Counted from the first letter of the stretch, positions 34,317-43,643 are shown. The stretch: DNA of 64,000 nucleotides from Pedobacter sp. W3I1 (GCF_030816015.1 NZ_JAUSXN010000001.1:4216001-4280000); one strand, 5' to 3'. Translations and numbers: made by a program. Notes: generated by a model from the sequence alone, not told the origin.

Positions 34317-36620
34317 TTAATATTTATTGATTAATATTTCTGTAGTTTCTGTAATTAATTCATTGTGGCGTTTGAAGATGACATCCAGCACCAAACCTTG
34401 ATCATTCCACATTTTTATGTCGCCGTTAAGCTGTTCGCTAAGTCCTGTCATCAAACTCATGCCAAGTGATTCGATATTTTCAGGATCAAAGCCTTCTGGT
34501 AAGCCAATTCCGCTATCCGCAATTTTCAGTTCGCAGGTCTCTTCTCCGGTAAACAGGAAAGAAATGTGCACTTTACCTTTTTGATCACCCGGAAAGGCAT
34601 ACTTAATCACATTGCTAATGGCCTCGTTCAGGATTAAACCAAGCGGAACAGCCTGTGCAACGTCTAATTTAATCGCCTCTGTTTCTAAGGTGAATTGAAT
34701 TTTCTTATCGGTACCGAAACATTCGATCATGTAATCGACCAGTTCTTTGATGTACCATTTCATGTCGATTTCGGCCAGATTATCAGATTGGTAAAGTTTC
34801 TGGTGAATGAGCGACATGGCATGCATCCTGTTCTGACTATTTCTGATGGCCACCAAAGCATCTTCATTATCTAAATAAGCCGACTGGGTATTAAGCAGGC
34901 TGATGACAATCTGCAGGTTATTTTTAACCCGGTGATGGATTTCGCGCAGGAGCCATTCTTTTTCGTCGAGTATTTTTCTGAGCAGTTCGTTCTGTGCATT
35001 GATTTCGTTCTGCTTTTGTTCTAAAACGAGGTTGCTGCGCCTTTTTAAACGATAACGGTTATAAATCAAACCCACAAACATGACGGCGATAAAAAGTCCG
35101 GCGATAAATATATACCTCAGCCTGCCCTCGTTTTCGATCGTAACTTTTTGCAATTGGTTTTTCTGACTGAGCAATGCAATGTCTTTATCTTTTTTCTCCG
35201 TCTGGAATTCGATTTCCAAACCCGAAATCTGCTTGTTTTTTTCGTTGTTCCAAATAGAATCTGTTAATCTTTTATAGGTTTTATAATGTGCCACTGCCGA
35301 CCAGGGTTTATTCAATGCCGAGTCTACATCAAACCAAAGCCGGTGCAACTGAGAAAGTGCCAATAAGTTTTTCTGCTGCAAACTTTGTTGTTCATGTTCT
35401 TTTAAATAGCCATCGGCAGCTACAAACTGTTTATCGTGGATCAGTTTCCTGATGATACTCCGGTATAGATAGATCTGATTTGGATCATCTTTGGGTAAAT
35501 CGTGATGGAACTTTTGCAGCATCTTAAAATAAGGTTCGGCCTTGCCATATTGTTCAATATCGTAATAGGTGTTGAACAAAATGTAGGGGACACGCAGCTT
35601 CATCTGTGTATCTGTTGGTGGATATTTTTTAATCAGTTCTTTCAGCACCGCTATTCCTTCTTCAAACCTTTTCATCCGAACATAAATGGTGGCTACATTA
35701 GCCATAATGGTTTGCATATAACCCGGGTCTTTATAGCGTTCCGCAATTCTCTTGGCCTCTAACCAATAAGACAAAGCTTTTTGATCATTCCGCAGATAAT
35801 AGTAGGTTAAACCCAGGTGATTGTTTATAGAACTTCTTTGCAAACTCGTATCGGCCAGTTGATCTGCAGTTTTTTCGGCCAGCAAACCGTACTTCAATGC
35901 ATTGGAAAAGTTGCCCAAACCAATATTGGTGATACACATATTGTTGTAAACACCCTGTAGTTCTTTAAATCCAATGGCTTTGTAAACAGCAAGAGATGAA
36001 TCCATCAATTTAATGGCATAGGCAGGCTGTCCTTTGATGTTGTAATAATCACCCAGGTTTTTGAGCGAATTCCCTTCTTCTAATTTGTTCCCCGCCTGAC
36101 GGTATAAGGTCAGCGATTTTTCATTGTAAACAATCTTCTTTTCGAGATCTTTTCCTTCGTTACTAAAAAGAGCACCCATAGCAGCGTAAGCGGCTGCCAA
36201 TTGATCTTTTAGATCCATTTTACCAGCAAAAGCGATGGCTTGCTCATAAATTTTAGTACTGCCAACTTTATCTCCCGATTCGTGGAGGATATTGCCTTTG
36301 AGCACCATACTTCTGGCTATTCCTTTAGGGTATTCGATTTTACCAGCCAGGATAAAAGCTTGTTGCCGGAGATTCATTGCAATGGCCAAATCACCTTTCA
36401 TTTCCCCTGGCAAATTGAGGTAATATGCACCAAGATCAACCAATAAATCGACCTTATTTTCTGTTTGACCAAGCCTCCGGAGTTTTATTTCAGCAGCCTC
36501 TACCTCAGCTTTCGTTCTAATGCCCTGCCCTTTTGCAAAGACAGGGTTTATCAGAACGAAAGTGACTAACAAACATTTGATGTTGGCGATTAAAAAATTG
36601 GTTGCGCTATTGGTCAGCAT
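34317..36620 (-). CDS. TPR-containing sensor histidine kinase (HisKA_2 type)
   Basis: 767 residues: signal peptide (about 1-30), TPR repeats in the periplasm (about 55-450), one membrane helix (about 505-525), a coiled coil, then the HisKA_2 motif EIHHRVKNNLQIVISLLN (phospho-His about residue 560) and an HATPase domain with N box NEAISNVIKYAF and G boxes DSGIGLPEGF and SLGMSLMTGLSEQL. It has no receiver of its own. The receiver-type sigma-54 activators at 47703 and 49789 are natural partners. It is embedded in the 13-gene operon, which has a sigma-54-type promoter, so its level would rise with the response. Confidence 0.92.
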   Translation of the reverse strand: MLTNSATNFLIANIKCLLVTFVLINPVFAKGQGIRTKAEVEAAEIKLRRLGQTENKVDLLVDLGAYYLNLPGEMKGDLAIAMNLRQQAFILAGKIEYPKGIARSMVLKGNILHESGDKVGSTKIYEQAIAFAGKMDLKDQLAAAYAAMGALFSNEGKDLEKKIVYNEKSLTLYRQAGNKLEEGNSLKNLGDYYNIKGQPAYAIKLMDSSLAVYKAIGFKELQGVYNNMCITNIGLGNFSNALKYGLLAEKTADQLADTSLQRSSINNHLGLTYYYLRNDQKALSYWLEAKRIAERYKDPGYMQTIMANVATIYVRMKRFEEGIAVLKELIKKYPPTDTQMKLRVPYILFNTYYDIEQYGKAEPYFKMLQKFHHDLPKDDPNQIYLYRSIIRKLIHDKQFVAADGYLKEHEQQSLQQKNLLALSQLHRLWFDVDSALNKPWSAVAHYKTYKRLTDSIWNNEKNKQISGLEIEFQTEKKDKDIALLSQKNQLQKVTIENEGRLRYIFIAGLFIAVMFVGLIYNRYRLKRRSNLVLEQKQNEINAQNELLRKILDEKEWLLREIHHRVKNNLQIVISLLNTQSAYLDNEDALVAIRNSQNRMHAMSLIHQKLYQSDNLAEIDMKWYIKELVDYMIECFGTDKKIQFTLETEAIKLDVAQAVPLGLILNEAISNVIKYAFPGDQKGKVHISFLFTGEETCELKIADSGIGLPEGFDPENIESLGMSLMTGLSEQLNGDIKMWNDQGLVLDVIFKRHNELITETTEILINKY

Positions 36621-36629
36621 ATTTAAAGC

Positions 36630-37310
36630 TTAAATCGTTTTTGCCTGTTTGGTACTGTAATAGCAAATCACCATGGCAATACCTGGCAATACAATACCTA
36701 CCAAGCCAAAAAGCTGCCCAATCCAGGCACCCAGCAGACATCCGGTTAAAAAGCCACCGAGTGTAATTAATCCTTTGTTTATGCCAGAAAGAAAATCAGC
36801 ATTCTTAAATCCTGAATTGCAAAAAGACCTGATATCAAGTGCGAACTGGGTTACATTACCCGTCATCATGGTTGTTGGCCCATAGGTTTCTTTTGCAAAA
36901 AGTTTCCCAAATGCATTTTGCAAACCCATTGCGAAAACCACAATCATGGTAACCAGGTACATGGGCCAGGTGATTTCTCCGTTGTCGATATAGCCTAGCG
37001 AATAGGCAATTGCCCCACCAAGCAAAAGGATAATCCCTTCACATAAAAGCAGAAAATGCCTGTTCGAAAATCTCGCCGATATCCAGCCACCGGCCATAAC
37101 CGAAAGCATAAATATTGGGAAAGTTAGCAGCTTGATCCATGCATCACCATCAGAGCCTTTAATCATTTGATAAGCGAATACAATAAAGTTCCCAGTAACG
37201 TGTGCCGAGAAAATTTTATCAGCGGCAACGAAGGTAATGGTATCGCAATAACCAGCTATAATGGTCAATACAAGAGTTACAAACCAGATATTGTTCTGTT
37301 TTTCTTCCAT
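36630..37310 (-). CDS. YoaK/DUF1275-family membrane protein
   Basis: 226 residues, about six membrane helices. Family motifs: GYCDTITFVAADKIFSAHVTGNFIVFAYQ and GLQNAFGKLFAKETYGPTTMMTGNVTQF. The function of DUF1275 is not established; transport of a small molecule is often suggested. It sits 9 bp before the kinase gene in the operon. Confidence 0.9.
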   Translation of the reverse strand: MEEKQNNIWFVTLVLTIIAGYCDTITFVAADKIFSAHVTGNFIVFAYQMIKGSDGDAWIKLLTFPIFMLSVMAGGWISARFSNRHFLLLCEGIILLLGGAIAYSLGYIDNGEITWPMYLVTMIVVFAMGLQNAFGKLFAKETYGPTTMMTGNVTQFALDIRSFCNSGFKNADFLSGINKGLITLGGFLTGCLLGAWIGQLFGLVGIVLPGIAMVICYYSTKQAKTI

Positions 37311-37322
37311 TTCGTTTTTATT

Positions 37323-37796
37323 TTATGATAAATGGGCTCTCAACATCCAGGCCATGGTTTCGTGTGTTTCCATTAAGCCTGTAATGTAATCGCTTGTTCC
37401 GGCATCTTTCAATGCACCAGCGTAGTTGTCGATATTTTCTCTTAAGTGAATCAAGATACTTTCGTGATCAGCAAGCAGCATTTTAATGTAGGTTGCTGCG
37501 TCGTTTTTACCACGGTCGTCTTCTGTCAAATGGGTTAACTCCAGGAACTGTTTAAGTGATGCCGGCGCATAATGGCCTAATTTGCGGATGCGTTCTGCAA
37601 CTTCATCAACAATATCTTCCAGTTCCGTGTATTGTGCTTCGAAAAATTTGTGTTTGTTGTAAAAATCTGGTCCTTCTACGTTCCAGTGTGCTTTGCGTGT
37701 TTTGGTGTATAAAACGTATTCATCTGCAAGAATTTTACTTAATGAATGTGCAACCTCGGCAAGGTTATCTGCGCTGATTCCAATTTTAGCTTCCAT
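37323..37796 (-). CDS. dps: Dps-family DNA-binding ferritin-like protein
   Basis: 157 residues, four-helix ferritin-like fold. The ferroxidase signature KAHWNVEGPDFYNKHKFFEAQYTELEDIVDEVAERI is complete (His near residue 37, Asp/Glu following). Dps assembles into a 12-mer that oxidises and stores iron using peroxide and protects DNA. Its presence supports an oxidative or electrophile stress role for the operon. It is 12 bp upstream of the DUF1275 gene. Confidence 0.95.
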   Translation of the reverse strand: MEAKIGISADNLAEVAHSLSKILADEYVLYTKTRKAHWNVEGPDFYNKHKFFEAQYTELEDIVDEVAERIRKLGHYAPASLKQFLELTHLTEDDRGKNDAATYIKMLLADHESILIHLRENIDNYAGALKDAGTSDYITGLMETHETMAWMLRAHLS

Positions 37797-37820
37797 GATT
37801 TTGTTATTTTGATGTGTATA

Positions 37821-38255
37821 TTAATTAAAAAATGTATTGATTAAATAATGATCTATTGAGTAGCTTCCTGAACCAATTACAAGCAGAAACAGCATGGAAA
37901 GTGTGTACATGTAGGGCACATCCCGAACCTCAATTGAATCTTTCCTGTGCACTACAAAATACCCGATTGCCGTTACGCCAATGGATGGCAGGAGGAAAAG
38001 CCGTGTTCCAAAACCTATGGTAACGAGAAATGGCACAACGGTATCCGAAAATGTAGCTACTAAACCATTCAGTTTATCGGGTAATCCTAAGGGATTAGGC
38101 ACATGCTCCTTTTCTCCATTTTGAACACGGAACTTTTTCATTCCATGAACCCTGAAGAGTTCGAGCATGAGCAGCATCCTAAAAACAAGTACAGCCCAGT
38201 TGTTAAGGTCTGATCCTAAATCAGAATATAACAGGTATTTGATGATATTTTCCAT
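37821..38255 (-). CDS. DoxX-family membrane protein (MhqP-like position)
   Basis: Start set at ATG 38255, giving 144 residues and a 2-bp gap after the amidohydrolase stop. The longer frame to 38294 would overlap that gene. Four membrane helices; VLVFRMLLMLELFRVHGMKKF and LNGLVATFSDTVVPFLVTIGFGTRLFLLP are DoxX-like. In Bacillus the DoxX-type MhqP is encoded with the MhqO dioxygenase. Electron transfer or quinone handling is suspected for the family. Confidence 0.82.
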   Translation of the reverse strand: MENIIKYLLYSDLGSDLNNWAVLVFRMLLMLELFRVHGMKKFRVQNGEKEHVPNPLGLPDKLNGLVATFSDTVVPFLVTIGFGTRLFLLPSIGVTAIGYFVVHRKDSIEVRDVPYMYTLSMLFLLVIGSGSYSIDHYLINTFFN

Positions 38256-38257
38256 TT

Positions 38258-40150
38258 TTAAAAAGCAAAACATGAGCAGCCCAATGCGCCCCAAAATGCA
38301 GTATAATTATTTACAGGGAGATTACTTGTTCTTACCGCATCGTGATTGTGGTTGTGCACATTACAGCTTCCAACACAAGAATGCACCATCGCTAAAACCG
38401 AATCGGTTCCGTTTGCAGCTTTTGTTTTTCCCTGCTGATTGGTTTTGTGCGTAGCTGGTGAATAATATCCATTGTAGTTCTTCGTTGGTGACCAATCGGG
38501 CAGAATTGGGATTTTTGGTGGCGAAAAGGAAGAGAAATCGCCTTTTGCATAAACAATCTTGCCATCAACGATGGTTAAATCAGATTCGATACTTTTGATC
38601 TGTTCATCAGCAACTTCGAAATAATCGTGGTTTAGTACTGCCAGATCGGCAAGCATACCTATTTCAATATCACCTTTCTTTTGCTGCTCGTTCGAAAACC
38701 AGGCGCTACCTCTGGTGTAAAGTTCTAAGGCCGTTTCTCTGGTCAAAACAGTATTTTCATTATAGATTTTTAAACCGCCAACCGTTTTACCCGCCGTTAA
38801 CCAAAACATTGATACCCATGGATTGTAACTGCTTACACGTGTGGCATCAGAACCGCCACCAACAGGAACTTCCATTTCGAGCATTTTTTTAACCGGTGGT
38901 GTTTGCAAGGCAGCTCTTGTGCCATACCGTTCGGTGAAATATTCACCCTGATAAGCCATTCTACTTTGAATCGCTATACCGCCACCTAAAGCTTTTACAC
39001 GTTCAATGTTCCGTTCATCAATGGTTTCGGCATGGTCGAAAATCCATGGCAAACCTGCAAAAGGAATATCTTTATTTACCTTTTCGAAAACATTTAAAAA
39101 GCGGCCAATACTTTCGTTGTAAGTGGCATGAAGCCTGAAGGGCCATCTTTTTTCGACAAGCAAACGCACTACACGTTCTAATTCCGGTTCCATATTATCG
39201 GAGAGGTCTGGCCGTGGCTGCAGGAAATCTTCGAAATCTGCTGCAGAGAAAACCAGCATCTCACCTGCCCCATTGTGGCGGTACATATCATCGCCCTGAT
39301 AAAGTTTTACCGTATTGGTCCAGTTATCAAAATCTTCAAATTCCTGTTTCGGACGTTGCGTAAATAAATTGTAAGCAATACGAACGGTAAGTTGTTTTTG
39401 CTCATTCAATTCGTTTACTACTTTATAATCGTCGGGAAAATTCTGAAAACCTCCACCAGCATCAATTACACTGGTAATGCCGAAACGGTTCAGTTCTGTC
39501 ATAAAATGACGGGTAGAATTCACCTGATGTTCGTAAGAAAGTTTCGGGCCTTTTGCAAGCGTAGAATATAAAATCATCGCATTTGGACTCGCGATGATCA
39601 ATCCTGTAGGCTCTCCTTTTGCATCTCTCTGAATTTCTCCACCCGGAGGCACAGGCGTATCTTTTGTATATCCTACGGCTTTAAGCGCAGCACGGTTCAT
39701 AAAAGCGCGGTCGTATAAATGCAGAATAAACACAGGCGTTTCTGGCGCAATGGCATTTATTTCTTCCAGTGTAGGCATCCTCCTTTCAGCAAACTGAAAT
39801 TCCGACCAGCCTCCAACTACGCGCACCCATTGTGGCGATGGGGTAATGTCTACCTGCTCTTTAAGCATCCGCAAGGCATCGGCCAATGATGGAACGCCAT
39901 CCCAGCGTAATTCCAGGTTGAAATTTAACCCACCGCGGATTAAGTGAATGTGCGAATCGTTAATGCCTGGAACAACCCGTTTTTTACCTAGATCAATCAG
40001 CCTTGTTGCAGAACCCGAAAAACTCATGATATCGTTATCATTACCAACGGCGATGAACTTCCCGTCCTTAATGGCAATGGCTGTTATTTCTTCCCTCTGT
40101 TTGGCAATGGTATGTACCTTGCCATTGAATAAAATGATATCTGCATCCAT
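38258..40150 (-). CDS. YtcJ-like metal-dependent amidohydrolase
   Basis: Start set at ATG 40150 (MDADIILFNGKVHTIAK), which is where homology of this family begins; the in-frame ATG at 40207 only adds an unlikely extension. 630 residues. N-terminal composite beta domain, then the metal site GINDSHIHLIRGG, the barrel (about 60-500), HAETIDERNIERVKALG, and GGSDATRVSSYNPWVSMFWLT. The C-terminal tail of about 60 residues has several Cys and His (HSCVGSCNVHNHNHD), an addition I do not recognise. The substrate is unknown. Confidence 0.9.
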   Translation of the reverse strand: MDADIILFNGKVHTIAKQREEITAIAIKDGKFIAVGNDNDIMSFSGSATRLIDLGKKRVVPGINDSHIHLIRGGLNFNLELRWDGVPSLADALRMLKEQVDITPSPQWVRVVGGWSEFQFAERRMPTLEEINAIAPETPVFILHLYDRAFMNRAALKAVGYTKDTPVPPGGEIQRDAKGEPTGLIIASPNAMILYSTLAKGPKLSYEHQVNSTRHFMTELNRFGITSVIDAGGGFQNFPDDYKVVNELNEQKQLTVRIAYNLFTQRPKQEFEDFDNWTNTVKLYQGDDMYRHNGAGEMLVFSAADFEDFLQPRPDLSDNMEPELERVVRLLVEKRWPFRLHATYNESIGRFLNVFEKVNKDIPFAGLPWIFDHAETIDERNIERVKALGGGIAIQSRMAYQGEYFTERYGTRAALQTPPVKKMLEMEVPVGGGSDATRVSSYNPWVSMFWLTAGKTVGGLKIYNENTVLTRETALELYTRGSAWFSNEQQKKGDIEIGMLADLAVLNHDYFEVADEQIKSIESDLTIVDGKIVYAKGDFSSFSPPKIPILPDWSPTKNYNGYYSPATHKTNQQGKTKAANGTDSVLAMVHSCVGSCNVHNHNHDAVRTSNLPVNNYTAFWGALGCSCFAF

Positions 40151-40187
40151 AGTATTTTCTTTTTTAGGAGTTAAACTGTTTGAGATC

Positions 40188-40928
40188 TTAATTTTTAATG
40201 GCAGCAATTGCTTCCTGAATTCCTTCTCCCGCAGTTGTAAAAAAAGCAGGTCCCGCCAAAAGGATCACTTTAGCTACCGATTTAAAGGTTGCCATATTCT
40301 TTTCTTTTAACCAGGTTTGGGTTCTGTAGGCTTCGAAAATGCCTTTTACTACATTTCCGGCAACCAATGCCGTTGGCGAATCAATCCCGGCATCTTTTAA
40401 ATCACTTGCAAAAGAAAAATTGTTTACGCCAAGTTTAAGTGCCTCTCTCATGGCTATGCTGCCTATACCGGTCATTAAATCAGGTGTAAATTTATTCCGA
40501 TCTCCAAGGCCAATTAAAAGCAGGTGTTTACCGCCTATGGTACCTTTTGGTGGAGAAATTAAGATGGTTTCGTTGGCGTGACCCAAAAATTTCCCGCTTT
40601 TGCGGATTTCTGTGAGCAGACCTTTCATATCCTGATCTAAGTGTACCAAACCATTTAATGCTGGTGGAAGTGCGGGTGGAGAATTAAAAATATCGCCCTC
40701 TGTATATTCGAAAACACAGGCAATTTGTAAATCGCTAACTTGTGCCGACGGGCCCTGAACAACACCTTCGATGGCAATTCCATCTACCGTACCCCAGACT
40801 TTGGCCGTTCCGATTGCCGTGGTTGCTTGTGCAAATGCCGTTCCTGTAACGAATACAGAAAATATGATGATGGCTACCCTAAAGTTTTGGATAGCAGCTA
40901 TTGATTGTTTAGTGAAGTTATTTTTCAT
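40188..40928 (-). CDS. Exported M17 leucyl-aminopeptidase N-terminal-domain protein
   Basis: 246 residues, with a signal peptide (about 1-33, ending AFAQ). The body resembles only the N-terminal macro-like domain of M17 peptidases: KFLGHANETILISPPKGTIGGKHLLLIGLGDRNKFTPDLMTGIGSIAMREALKLGVNNFSF. No metal-binding peptidase C-terminal domain follows, so peptidase activity is not expected. It lies 10 bp after the porin gene. The role is unknown. Confidence 0.8.
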   Translation of the reverse strand: MKNNFTKQSIAAIQNFRVAIIIFSVFVTGTAFAQATTAIGTAKVWGTVDGIAIEGVVQGPSAQVSDLQIACVFEYTEGDIFNSPPALPPALNGLVHLDQDMKGLLTEIRKSGKFLGHANETILISPPKGTIGGKHLLLIGLGDRNKFTPDLMTGIGSIAMREALKLGVNNFSFASDLKDAGIDSPTALVAGNVVKGIFEAYRTQTWLKEKNMATFKSVAKVILLAGPAFFTTAGEGIQEAIAAIKN

Positions 40929-40938
40929 TTCCTATTGT

Positions 40939-42318
40939 TTAAAATTTGTATGATACCTGAGCATTAAAAAACTTTGAATTGTCCCAGAGTGGTACGATAT
41001 CTTTTATAAAATCACCTACCCTGAAATATTGTCCTCCACAACTCAATGAAAGGTTGTTATTGAATTTATAATCTGCACTGAGCAGATAAGTAGTACCGAT
41101 AAAGCGATGATTGGAAAAGGAACCCGCGGTGTTAAAATTTCCGCTCGGGCGATAGATGCCATCGTTTGTAGAATACCTCCAGTTGAAAACAACATCAGTC
41201 TGGATGCTTAATTTGTCTGTTAAGCTTAGTGTTAAGTAGGGATGCAGATCAATTAAATTCGATGGTCCGATGAGTGGGTTAAAGCCAAAATATCCTCCTT
41301 TAGGGTATAAGGGGTTAAAGGTCTGTAGCTTTCCATCCCCCGCTTTCTGGTCGCCTGATATATAATCATTCCGAAGGTTGATGGATGGCTTAAACCTGGT
41401 TTGTTCGAAAGTATAACCGAATTCAATAGCCATTGTCCAGGCATCGATATTGCCATTTCCAAATTTCCCGAACTGGTAAGCAGCTTCTACATTATAGATA
41501 AAGCCTCCGCCACTTTTCCAATATCGTGTAGCTAGCGTATGCCTCACTTCTTTTGCTACGCCTTCCTCAAATTCAGCATGATCGCGTCTAATGCCTAAGT
41601 AGTAAAAATCGAAGTTTCCACCTTTTTGGATATTGAGGTTGGAGTAAGCACCCCAAAGGTTAGCCTGATGGCTCGGACGGTTATCGAATACCCCAAAATT
41701 AACTTCATCGGCTTCTAAAACGAATGCATCGAGCGAAAATCGGGGTGTTGCATACATTACTTTCGCTCCGGTAAAATATTGCCGGACTGTTGTACCTTCT
41801 CTCACAGAAATTAACCTGCCTGAGCCATAATTAATTTCCTGCCGGCCTACCCGAACGGCTAATTTATTGGATGAGTCTTTAAGTATCCTGTATTCTGCAA
41901 AAAGATTCTGAACCGCAAGCTGGTCTTCATCAACCGGAGATGGCCCATATTTACTGCCATTTTCCAGGGCACTGTTTACCTGCGCAAAGAACCTCAGTCG
42001 AGCTCCAATATTTAAATCAGCATAAAGCGAGTAGCGTTGTAAAAAAGAATAATTGAAACCCTGATCTTTGATCCAGTCCTCATTTATTTTCCCTCCATAT
42101 TCCTCCCTGATCTCGCCACCAAAACTGAGGTATACTTTTTTATTTACAGAAAGTGGCAGGAACTTTAAGGTGTGATAAAAGTTCCTGACCGAATCTTTCA
42201 GCATGCTATAATCCTCATCGTAGCGCATAAGCCTGATGCTTTGGCCATGTACAGTTGCTATTGAAAAGCAAATACAAATGGCCACTATAATTGCCAAACG
42301 GGGATAATGAATGCTCAT
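40939..42318 (-). CDS. Alginate-export-family outer-membrane porin
   Basis: 459 residues with a signal peptide (about 1-25, ending VHGQ). The beta-barrel has LSFGGEIREEYGGKINEDW, YSFLQRYSLYADLNIGARLRFFAQVNSAL and VGRQEINYGSGRLISVREGTTVRQ, typical of the Alginate_exp family (PF13372), and ends in an aromatic residue (VSYKF) as outer-membrane barrels do. In this setting it is more likely an uptake or efflux channel for small molecules than an alginate exporter. It is the second gene of the operon, 16 bp after the isochorismatase-like gene. Confidence 0.85.
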   Translation of the reverse strand: MSIHYPRLAIIVAICICFSIATVHGQSIRLMRYDEDYSMLKDSVRNFYHTLKFLPLSVNKKVYLSFGGEIREEYGGKINEDWIKDQGFNYSFLQRYSLYADLNIGARLRFFAQVNSALENGSKYGPSPVDEDQLAVQNLFAEYRILKDSSNKLAVRVGRQEINYGSGRLISVREGTTVRQYFTGAKVMYATPRFSLDAFVLEADEVNFGVFDNRPSHQANLWGAYSNLNIQKGGNFDFYYLGIRRDHAEFEEGVAKEVRHTLATRYWKSGGGFIYNVEAAYQFGKFGNGNIDAWTMAIEFGYTFEQTRFKPSINLRNDYISGDQKAGDGKLQTFNPLYPKGGYFGFNPLIGPSNLIDLHPYLTLSLTDKLSIQTDVVFNWRYSTNDGIYRPSGNFNTAGSFSNHRFIGTTYLLSADYKFNNNLSLSCGGQYFRVGDFIKDIVPLWDNSKFFNAQVSYKF

Positions 42319-42334
42319 TTATCTTAAATGACAA

Positions 42335-42967
42335 TTAGTGTTTTATCATTTTATGTGCGTACTGGATACCAATACCATAACCAGCACCGTATTTTTTCAT
42401 TAAAGTGGTTACAGGTTCGTAGGTTTCGGTTCTGGCCCAGTCTCTTTGCAATTCAAGGATATACTGTACAGAAGTTACCGGTTTTACACCTGCATGTACC
42501 ATTCGTTGAACTGCACGTTCATGTGCCTCATCGCTTACATCCCCGCAGGCATCAGTGATGACGAAAACATCAAAACCTTCTGATAAGGCTGATAAAGCCG
42601 GACCAACAATACATACACCTGTCCAAAGACCAGCCAATACAAGTTTCTTTTTTCCGGTTGCGGTGATTGCTTTATAAGCGGGTCCATCTTCCCAGGTATT
42701 CATCGAAGTCCTATCGATATAATTTGACGTAGCCTGAGGATAAAACTCTTCAATTTCAGGAAAAACAGGGCCGGCAAAAGATTCTTCTGCAACTGTAGTT
42801 ACAATAGTGGGTACGTTAAAGATTTTAGATGCGCCACAAACAATAGCCACATTGGTACGAAGTTCGGTAATAGAAATGCTTTTCGTTGCAAAAGCCATTT
42901 GCCCCTCAAAATCGATTAATACCAATGCATGGTTTTCCGGAGATAATAAGTCTGGTGATGGTTTCAT
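42335..42967 (-). CDS. Isochorismatase-like cysteine hydrolase
   Basis: 210 residues. The family triad is visible: Asp in LVLIDFEGQ (about residue 19), Lys in GKKKLVLAGLWTG (about 106) and Cys in GLWTGVCIVGPAL (about 117). Such enzymes hydrolyse amides or isochorismate-type vinyl ethers; the specific substrate is not predictable. First gene of the 13-gene operon (42967 to 30841, all gaps under 40 bp). A sigma-54-like promoter predicts a start 19 nt before its ATG. Confidence 0.9.
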   Translation of the reverse strand: MKPSPDLLSPENHALVLIDFEGQMAFATKSISITELRTNVAIVCGASKIFNVPTIVTTVAEESFAGPVFPEIEEFYPQATSNYIDRTSMNTWEDGPAYKAITATGKKKLVLAGLWTGVCIVGPALSALSEGFDVFVITDACGDVSDEAHERAVQRMVHAGVKPVTSVQYILELQRDWARTETYEPVTTLMKKYGAGYGIGIQYAHKMIKH

Positions 42968-42996
42968 AATTTAATATTTTTTGTTTTCCTCACTGT

Positions 42997-43081
42997 TCCA
43001 AGAAACATACCACCAAATAAAGCACTATATATCAATAACTTATACAAAACACTAAGAAATATGATTAACTATATATCGTTG
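42997..43081 (-). promoter_or_regulatory. Sigma-54-like promoter and enhancer site of the 13-gene operon
   Basis: Minus strand TGGTATGTTTCTTGGA (43012-42997) supplies TGG at -24 and TTG at -12, with predicted start 42986. Upstream, TAACTATATATCGTTG (43066-43081) resembles TNACGA-N4-TCGTTA (two mismatches). Centre-to-start distance is 87.5 bp. The -24/-12 element is nearly identical to that of the regulator gene at 49789 (TGGTATTTTAATTGGA). Confidence 0.65.
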
Positions 43082-43096
43082 ATTTACGAATTTTAC

Positions 43097-43406
43097 GTTT
43101 TATTAACCGCAAAGGACGCAGAGGGAAAAGGCGTGTGTGTTTTAACCAGAGAACGCAAAGGAAAGCACTGAGGACACAGAGTTGGGTGCACTATTCCATC
43201 ATCCATTTTACATATTCCATCTTTTAACCACAGAGAACACTAAGGAAAGCGCACAAAGACGGGTGCTTAGTTAATTTACTGAACACCAGTTAGATCAGGT
43301 GGTTGTCACCCTTGGAGGTCAGAGCACGAGAAGTCGTCATTCCCTCGCAGGCGGGAATCTTAAAGCATATTGCATTACGATTCCCAATCAAGTTGGGAAT
43401 GACGAC
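43097..43406. repeat. Interspersed repeats upstream of the regulator operon
   Basis: Three related units beginning TTAACC(A/G)CA/GAGA (about 43105, 43141 and 43218), of the form AACCACAGAGAACAC-AAGGAAAG, are followed by a hairpin GTCGTCATTCCC...GGGAATGACGAC (43333-43406). The hairpin shares its left arm with the element at 29151. The rest of the 42968-43643 gap has no gene apart from the regulatory sites listed. Confidence 0.6.
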
Positions 43407-43572
43407 ACATCGAAAAAGAATCAACGAAGATATTAGATCCCGATTCTGCGAAAATTTTCTAAATCTGCGGGATAAATAATCTGAAACACAACCAATAACG
43501 AAATAATATAAAAAATATTAACACATAATAAACAAAATAAAACTTTAATAATCAATTGATTAAAAAGTTAAG

Positions 43573-43588
43573 TAACGAAATTTCGTTA
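43573..43588. promoter_or_regulatory. Perfect palindromic activator site before the regulator operon
   Basis: TAACGAAATTTCGTTA, perfect within an 18-bp palindrome (43572-43589), is the most symmetrical copy of the site found before six other units. It lies 56 bp before ATG 43644. No -24/-12 element follows, but a near-consensus -7 box TACCTTAG precedes the start (about 43631). Autoregulation of a sigma-70-type promoter is the simplest reading. Confidence 0.55.
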
Positions 43589-43643
43589 CACATTTAACAC
43601 ATTAAAAATCAATATTTAATTTTATAAATCTTACCTTAGCTTC

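Noticed and set aside
38256..38294. Upstream start (38294) for the DoxX gene
   Set aside because: It would overlap the amidohydrolase gene by about 37 bp; ATG 38255 gives a normal DoxX start and a 2-bp gap.
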